A stretch of DNA of 64,000 nucleotides from Pseudomonas sp. SJZ074. GTDB lineage: Bacteria; Pseudomonadota; Gammaproteobacteria; Pseudomonadales; Pseudomonadaceae. A program made the translations under genes and the position numbers. Under the pieces are notes generated by a model. The model worked only from the letters and a program-made list of their open reading frames with translations. It had not been told where the DNA came from and did not search any database. Shown here piece after piece: positions 60,220 to 64,000 of the stretch (positions are counted from its first letter, which is position 1; each line of letters begins with the position of its first letter). The stretch covers positions 23,703-87,702 of the forward strand of contig NZ_VIUE01000026.1 in NCBI RefSeq assembly GCF_007828215.1, written 5' to 3'.

Positions 60220-61590
60220 TCAAACCAGATAGCGAACGATCCAGCTTCCACCGACGTGGGGCCAACCTGGACCGGTTAACCACGCCAAACCGCAAACGAC
60301 GATCCGCCCGTCTGACATCAGCACCATATCCTCGACCGTTTCATACTGTCCGTCTTCGTCAAAAAGCACGAAACCGCTGCCATTGAAGGTGGAGTCCAGC
60401 GAACCATCAGAGTTGAAACGCGCTGTCAGCGCGAACACTTTCTCTTCAACCACGCCCCTGCCGACAGTGCCCGCGACAAGGATGGAACCGTCTGCCTGCC
60501 ATATGCAGCGACGCCAATCTTGCCCCTGAGGTACCAACCTGGAGAAAAGTGGCTGCCCGCCATTGAAAGAAAAATCGAAGAATCCATCGCGACTTAACAC
60601 GAACATCAGCCCATGACGGTGTTGGTCGCGCCAAATCTCCCCTGCAATAACGATCGCCCCGTCGTTTTCTCTTAGCGCCATTGCATTCGCATAAACGAAA
60701 TTGGTATCCGCAACGGTCACAACGCCGACGCCGCCATTGAAACTCATATCGAGGCTACCCGTGACATCCAAACGCATCACGTAGACACCTCTGGAAGCCG
60801 GAGCGTCTTGGAAATACTCCCCGCAAACCAGCACCTTGCCATCATCTTGAACAGCAACCCCCCTGACACTGGTAGGGTTACGGGCGACACCCGGGAGTTC
60901 GATTACCACGAATCCACTCCCGTTAAAGGTGTCGTCAGTAGAGCCATCCGGGTTAAGACGAATCACCACCCATTGCCATTGGGACGGGTCGCCGTCGACA
61001 TATCTCGCACTGGGCAGAACGATCTTTCCATCCAACTGCACCACCGCAGAGGCGCCCTTATTGCCAGAAGATCGCGGCCCTTGTGCGGAAGGTTCCCGGT
61101 CCCGCTGACTGAAAGTCGCCGCCCCCCCTTTTTGACTGCCACCCTTTGGCTCATTGTGGTACGGAAGCAGGCGCACACCGTCCTGGCCAAAGGAACTATC
61201 CAGCCGCCCGTCCGGCAAGTAGCGCAACACATAAGCGCCGCTATGATCGATCGATGAAAATTGACCGATCACCAGCCATCCACCCTCGCTCAGGGCACAG
61301 AGTTGGTAGAGGTCCAGGTCCAGACCTTCTATGGAGAATTCCACCAGGCCTGTCCCGGCTTCGCCAAACCCCATATCGATCAATCCATCCTCGTCCACTT
61401 TGGCCAGCCCAATGGCGGCGGGCTCTCCCGGCAAGAGCATGGCAATCAGCAGTTTGTTTTCAGCTAGCGGCAGGATGGCTTGCGTGAAGTATCCAGTGAA
61501 TTCGGGGGTCGGCAGCGTCAGTACGCCACCGTCGGCGAAGGTCGGGTCCAACGTACCGGGGTTTTCTGCGGGGTGAATGGAACCGGCCAT
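60220..61590 (-). CDS. Delta-60 repeat (beta-propeller-like) protein
   Basis: A 456-residue protein made of repeated units of roughly 55-60 residues, each with a core like GSLDSTFNGSGFVLFDEDGQ. Examples are GTLDPTFADGGVLTLP, GRLDSSFGQDGVRLLP, GSTDDTFNGSGFVVIELPG and GSLDMSFNGGVGVVTV. This is the delta-60 repeat (TIGR02608), predicted to form beta-propeller blades. There is no obvious signal peptide. Around residues 150-180 a low-complexity insert (GGSQKGGAATFSQRDREPSA) interrupts the repeats. Function is unknown; such proteins are variable between strains. A paralogous remnant lies just downstream. Confidence 0.85.
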   Translation of the reverse strand: MAGSIHPAENPGTLDPTFADGGVLTLPTPEFTGYFTQAILPLAENKLLIAMLLPGEPAAIGLAKVDEDGLIDMGFGEAGTGLVEFSIEGLDLDLYQLCALSEGGWLVIGQFSSIDHSGAYVLRYLPDGRLDSSFGQDGVRLLPYHNEPKGGSQKGGAATFSQRDREPSAQGPRSSGNKGASAVVQLDGKIVLPSARYVDGDPSQWQWVVIRLNPDGSTDDTFNGSGFVVIELPGVARNPTSVRGVAVQDDGKVLVCGEYFQDAPASRGVYVMRLDVTGSLDMSFNGGVGVVTVADTNFVYANAMALRENDGAIVIAGEIWRDQHRHGLMFVLSRDGFFDFSFNGGQPLFSRLVPQGQDWRRCIWQADGSILVAGTVGRGVVEEKVFALTARFNSDGSLDSTFNGSGFVLFDEDGQYETVEDMVLMSDGRIVVCGLAWLTGPGWPHVGGSWIVRYLV

Positions 61591-61714
61591 GATTTTTGCT
61601 CCGTCAAAGTATCAAGCTTTGATGAAGCGCCTAAACGAGCGAACCCGCACCTGTAGGAACTAGCAGGCCGATTGTCATTGGCAGCCATTTTGCTGGCTTA
61701 TCAAGCCAAAGCTC

Positions 61715-62098
61715 TTACGTCCTAGGCTTGGCCTTCTTCGGCTTCAGATACCTGGTCAGCCCCTGGAACCAGATCACGAGCGCTGGGTTGCCCTTGATCT
61801 GGATCGACTTGTCTTGAATCCCTGTCATGAACGCTAACTGCTTGTTCTTGGCCTGCATCGTGGCGAAGCCATAGGCGGCGTCCTTGAAAGCGATGGCGAA
61901 GGCCGGGGTTGGGTAGGTGCCGGACTGGCTGGTGATGCGCTGGTTCTTCACGGTGAAATGCCGAGCGATCTTGCCGTCCAGGGTTTGCAGCTGGAACACC
62001 AGCTCCTTGTCACCCAACTGCTGCTGGAAGGCTGGATTGGTCCGGCTGGCCTTGCCCATCAATAACCCCAGCATCCACAGCAGAAAACGAAATTTCAT
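61715..62098 (-). CDS. SCP2-like small protein of unknown function
   Basis: A 127-residue protein beginning MKFRFLLWMLGLLMGKASRT. The rest resembles a sterol-carrier-protein-2-like alpha/beta domain: LVFQLQTLDGKIARHFTVKN, FAIAFKDAAYGFATMQAKNK and IQIKGNPALVIWFQGLTRYL. The N-terminal hydrophobic stretch is short and could be a membrane anchor or part of the fold. The ATG at 62098 with GACGAGG upstream is preferred over an in-frame GTG two codons earlier. Ligand and role are unknown; the family call is tentative. Confidence 0.75.
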   Translation of the reverse strand: MKFRFLLWMLGLLMGKASRTNPAFQQQLGDKELVFQLQTLDGKIARHFTVKNQRITSQSGTYPTPAFAIAFKDAAYGFATMQAKNKQLAFMTGIQDKSIQIKGNPALVIWFQGLTRYLKPKKAKPRT

Positions 62099-62375
62099 GG
62101 GCACAGCCTCGTCAGAAAGATGAATGGCTGGGCAGTTTAGCGATTCTTCGGAATAACGCCATCATCGGATCGCGTTGGCGGGAGATGGACGTGTTTTCTT
62201 GAAAGATGACTGCTAAGTCACGGTACAGCACCGAGAGATCTTTTTTTCGATCCTTGCAGTCCAGGCTCCTGGCTGACCGCGTTAGCCAGCCTGAGCGAGG
62301 GACTTTTTCCCTCGCCACGAACCGGCCCGGTACACGGAGCCGGAACATTGAGCAGATCGACAGTGGAAGTCCGGC

Positions 62376-62765
62376 TCATTGAACAAAAATGCAGACAGGC
62401 ACCGTACAAGCCCCTTTCTGGCCCGTCACGGTGATGTATTTGATGGGGGAAGGGCTATCATCCGGCACCAGGATATTGATGGGAACCTGAGGATAACTTT
62501 CGCTGTTATAACTCTGCGTCGGCTCGACTTTCTGAGACAGACCTTTCTGGCTGACCACGATGGGGATCTTACTTTTATTCCAGACCTGCGCCGTGGTGTT
62601 GGCCACAGGAACTGTGTCCGAAGCCGGAAGGGTCGCTTTAGGCAGCGCGTCCTGGGTGGCTGGCTCGGGGGTTGGAGCCAGGGCTGTCGCCGTCTCGGCG
62701 TTCGTGTGCTGCATGGAAAACGCAAGGAGCATGGCTATGACGTGGATCGAATGCTTGATGTCCAT
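62376..62765 (-). CDS. Secreted protein of unknown function
   Basis: A 129-residue protein with a probable Sec signal (SIHVIAMLLAFSMQHTNAET, cleavage after NA). A Pro/Ala/Thr-rich linker (about 24-55) follows, then a small C-terminal domain ending in a cysteine pair, GQKGACTVPVCIFVQ, that could form a disulphide in the periplasm. No family is recognised. It stands alone with repeats on both sides. Coding status is supported by the signal peptide and linker composition only. Confidence 0.6.
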   Translation of the reverse strand: MDIKHSIHVIAMLLAFSMQHTNAETATALAPTPEPATQDALPKATLPASDTVPVANTTAQVWNKSKIPIVVSQKGLSQKVEPTQSYNSESYPQVPINILVPDDSPSPIKYITVTGQKGACTVPVCIFVQ

Positions 62766-63030
62766 TTTTCCGGCCGTCCTTGATAAGGTGCCAATGTGCT
62801 AAACCAGCGTCCTTTCCTGCGAATACGGCTCTTTTGACGCATGGCTGTTGTCGTCAGGCAAGGCGTCGGGGCGAGCGGCACCGCAGCATGACGGTAACGG
62901 GCGACAGTGAGTCATGACTCAAACCCGTGGAGACATCATTCAACTATCTATACAGATGGGTGTCACCTGTAGGAACTGACAGGTCGCCAGCACGAGCAGG
63001 CTCGTTCCCTGCTCAGTCACCAAACCTAAA

Positions 63031-63104
63031 ATCAAAAGATCGCAGCCTTCGGCAGCTCCTACATCCATTTCCGTAGGAGCTGCGAAAGGCTGCGATCTTT
63101 TGCT
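63031..63104. repeat. Long inverted repeat (AAAAGATCGCAGCC family)
   Basis: AAAAGATCGCAGCCTTCGGC followed by AGCTCCTACA is mirrored by TGTAGGAGCTGCGAAAGGCT and GCGATCTTTT (allowing small mismatches) across a spacer of about 15 bp. This is a second dispersed repeat family, distinct from the GTGGGAGC REP. It sits in the 656-bp gap 62766-63421. Confidence 0.8.
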
Positions 63105-63180
63105 CTTTTCCCTCGCCAAACCCTCGGACATTTCCTTCAATACGCCGGGCTGTTCATGAACTAGGCAGCATTCTGAAGCG

Positions 63181-63363
63181 CCGCTAACCTCTTTCCGTCA
63201 TCGGAAAAAGCGGTGACACGGACGTGCAAGTCCGGTTCGGTACGCAATTGGTTATGGCTATTGACCGAGCATTTTTCTATGCTCGCGTCCGTTATGGCGA
63301 TTGTGCGTGGGAGACCTTCGGGTCTGCCGGCGGTACCGGACCGGTCTTGCACACCTACGCACA
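63181..63363 (+). promoter_or_regulatory. Highly structured leader upstream of the DUF6124 gene
   Basis: Four separate stems follow one another. CCGCT/AGCGG (63181-63213) encloses TTTCCG/CGGAAA. CGGAC/GTCCG spans 63219-63234. CGAGCAT/ATGCTCG spans 63266-63285, perfect. A 10-bp helix TGTGCGTGGG/CCTACGCACA (63302-63311 with 63354-63363) encloses AGACC-UUCG-GGTCT and a GC-rich arm. The last unit resembles a three-way junction with a UUCG tetraloop. The pattern suggests a conserved RNA element controlling the gene at 63422. Function is inferred from structure and position only. Confidence 0.55.
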
Positions 63364-63421
63364 GTTGCCACCTCTTCGAATGCAAGCGAAAGGATGGCAA
63401 CCCCAACTCTGGTACATAAAT

Positions 63422-63799
63422 ATGTTCAAGCCCACACCTAATCCGCCCCAAAGCGGCCATAAACCCCGCGTCGAAGCCCTCGAAGCCAAAAAGCACGAAG
63501 ACGCCGCCACCCGCGCCCTCGACTACTACCTCAACCCCCAACCCTCCCCGCCTGAAGCCGACAAGCACCAGCTCTTCATCGTCGCCCCCAACATCGATAC
63601 CGAAACCCTACTGGCCAACGCCTCCGAAGACCTGCAATCGATCAGCACCATCGCCGCCGACCTGGCCGATGACGTCGACGACTCACGCCGCTGCATCGCC
63701 CTGGCGATCAGTCGCATGGCCGATGGGGTTCAGTTGCTGGTTGAACGAGCGTTGGATGATCTGGAAACACGGGAGACGGCGCAGAACGCCACGGTATAA
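63422..63799 (+). CDS. DUF6124 family protein
   Basis: A 125-residue protein of the Pseudomonas DUF6124 family, recognised from the start MFKPTPNPP and the core LFIVAPNIDTETLLANASED followed by a helical C-terminal half. Several paralogues are usual in fluorescent pseudomonads and none has a clear function as far as I know. The ATG at 63422 is chosen on family grounds, although no good ribosome binding site precedes it. The frame also stays open back to a GTG at 63224 through the structured leader, giving 66 extra residues that I regard as non-native. Confidence 0.8.
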   Translation: MFKPTPNPPQSGHKPRVEALEAKKHEDAATRALDYYLNPQPSPPEADKHQLFIVAPNIDTETLLANASEDLQSISTIAADLADDVDDSRRCIALAISRMADGVQLLVERALDDLETRETAQNATV

Positions 63800-63829
63800 A
63801 GCCTTGCGACGATGCAAGCCGGGCCGACG

Positions 63830-63857
63830 CCATCGCGAGCAGGCTCGCTCCCACAAT
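63830..63857. repeat. Single REP element
   Basis: CATCGCGAGCAGGCTCGCTC followed by CCACAA, one REP copy after the DUF6124 gene, without an inverted partner before the window ends. Confidence 0.75.
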
Positions 63858-63905
63858 TGGATCGCGGTATGGCCGGGAAAGATAGGCCGGCCATCAGGCC
63901 GCCTC

Positions 63906-64000
63906 GCTTTTGCTTTTGCTTTTGCTTTTGCTTTTGCTTTTGCTTTTGCTTTTGCTTTTGCTTTTGCTTTTGCTTTTGCTTTTGCTTTTGCTTTTGCTTT
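63906..64000. repeat. CTTTTG hexanucleotide tandem repeat (runs off window)
   Basis: The hexamer CTTTTG is repeated without interruption from about 63906 to the window end, nearly 16 perfect copies, so the true length is unknown. On the minus strand one frame reads (Lys-Ser)n then Glu-Ala-Ala and a stop, so the repeat might be the 3' end of a gene entering from the right. Confidence 0.95.

Noticed and set aside
63213..63240. Resemblance to group II intron domain V (GTCCGGTTCGG)
   Set aside because: The segment lacks the AGC/AAAGU catalytic triad layout, and no intron-encoded protein or domain VI is nearby.

Overview
This window is chromosomal DNA of a fluorescent Pseudomonas, most likely from the P. 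fluorescens complex. GC content is high, the gaps between convergent genes carry the REP family of that group (GTGGGAGCGGGCTTGCTCGCGA and variants), and the gene order follows the P. aeruginosa dadX-to-recG block as I remember it. Species cannot be fixed from the sequence alone.

Layout. 1-2.66 kb: the D-alanine catabolic locus, with dadX (cut by the window edge), a Rid deaminase gene, dadA, and the divergent Lrp-type regulator dadR. 2.8-11.6 kb: amine and polyamine catabolism plus accessory genes. These are a YkgJ protein, a PuuB-like amine oxidase, a DUF1127 protein divergent from a MocR regulator with a visible operator, a phospholipase D-like lipoprotein, an MFS transporter, a PuuC/KauB-like aldehyde dehydrogenase and a cupin. 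11.7-27.9 kb: housekeeping core, with rpmG-rpmB, an orphan peptide-binding protein, radC, coaBC, dut, algC, argB, pyrE, crc, a DUF4870 protein, rph, yicC, gmk, rpoZ, spoT, ridA and a lipoprotein.

27.9-29.2 kb is a gene-poor gap with a structured segment. 29.2-49.3 kb is a complete, single-direction type VI secretion cluster (tssA-B-C-E-F-G-H, sigma-54 activator, small lipoprotein, fha, tssJ-K-L-M, PP2C phosphatase, Ser/Thr kinase). Its order is that of the P. aeruginosa H2-T6SS, with tight or overlapping junctions and no hcp, vgrG, PAAR or effector gene. It appears to interrupt the core block between the spoT-ridA side and the oxyR-recG side. A lipoprotein with an internal tandem duplication follows it.

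50.8-60 kb returns to core genes: an EamA permease, an SDR/epimerase, exbB-exbD-tonB, oxyR, recG and an HDOD protein. 60-64 kb is less conserved: a delta-60 repeat protein plus a fragment of a paralogue, two small proteins of unknown role, a DUF6124 gene behind a strikingly structured leader, and a CTTTTG hexamer repeat running off the end.

Functional links. The dad genes turn alanine into pyruvate and ammonia. PuuB- and PuuC-like enzymes could act in sequence on (gamma-glutamyl)putrescine. spoT and rpoZ connect to stringent control, and crc to carbon catabolite repression. exbB-exbD-tonB energises outer-membrane uptake, and oxyR and recG cover stress and DNA repair. I see no rRNA, tRNA, CRISPR array, prophage or intact insertion sequence.
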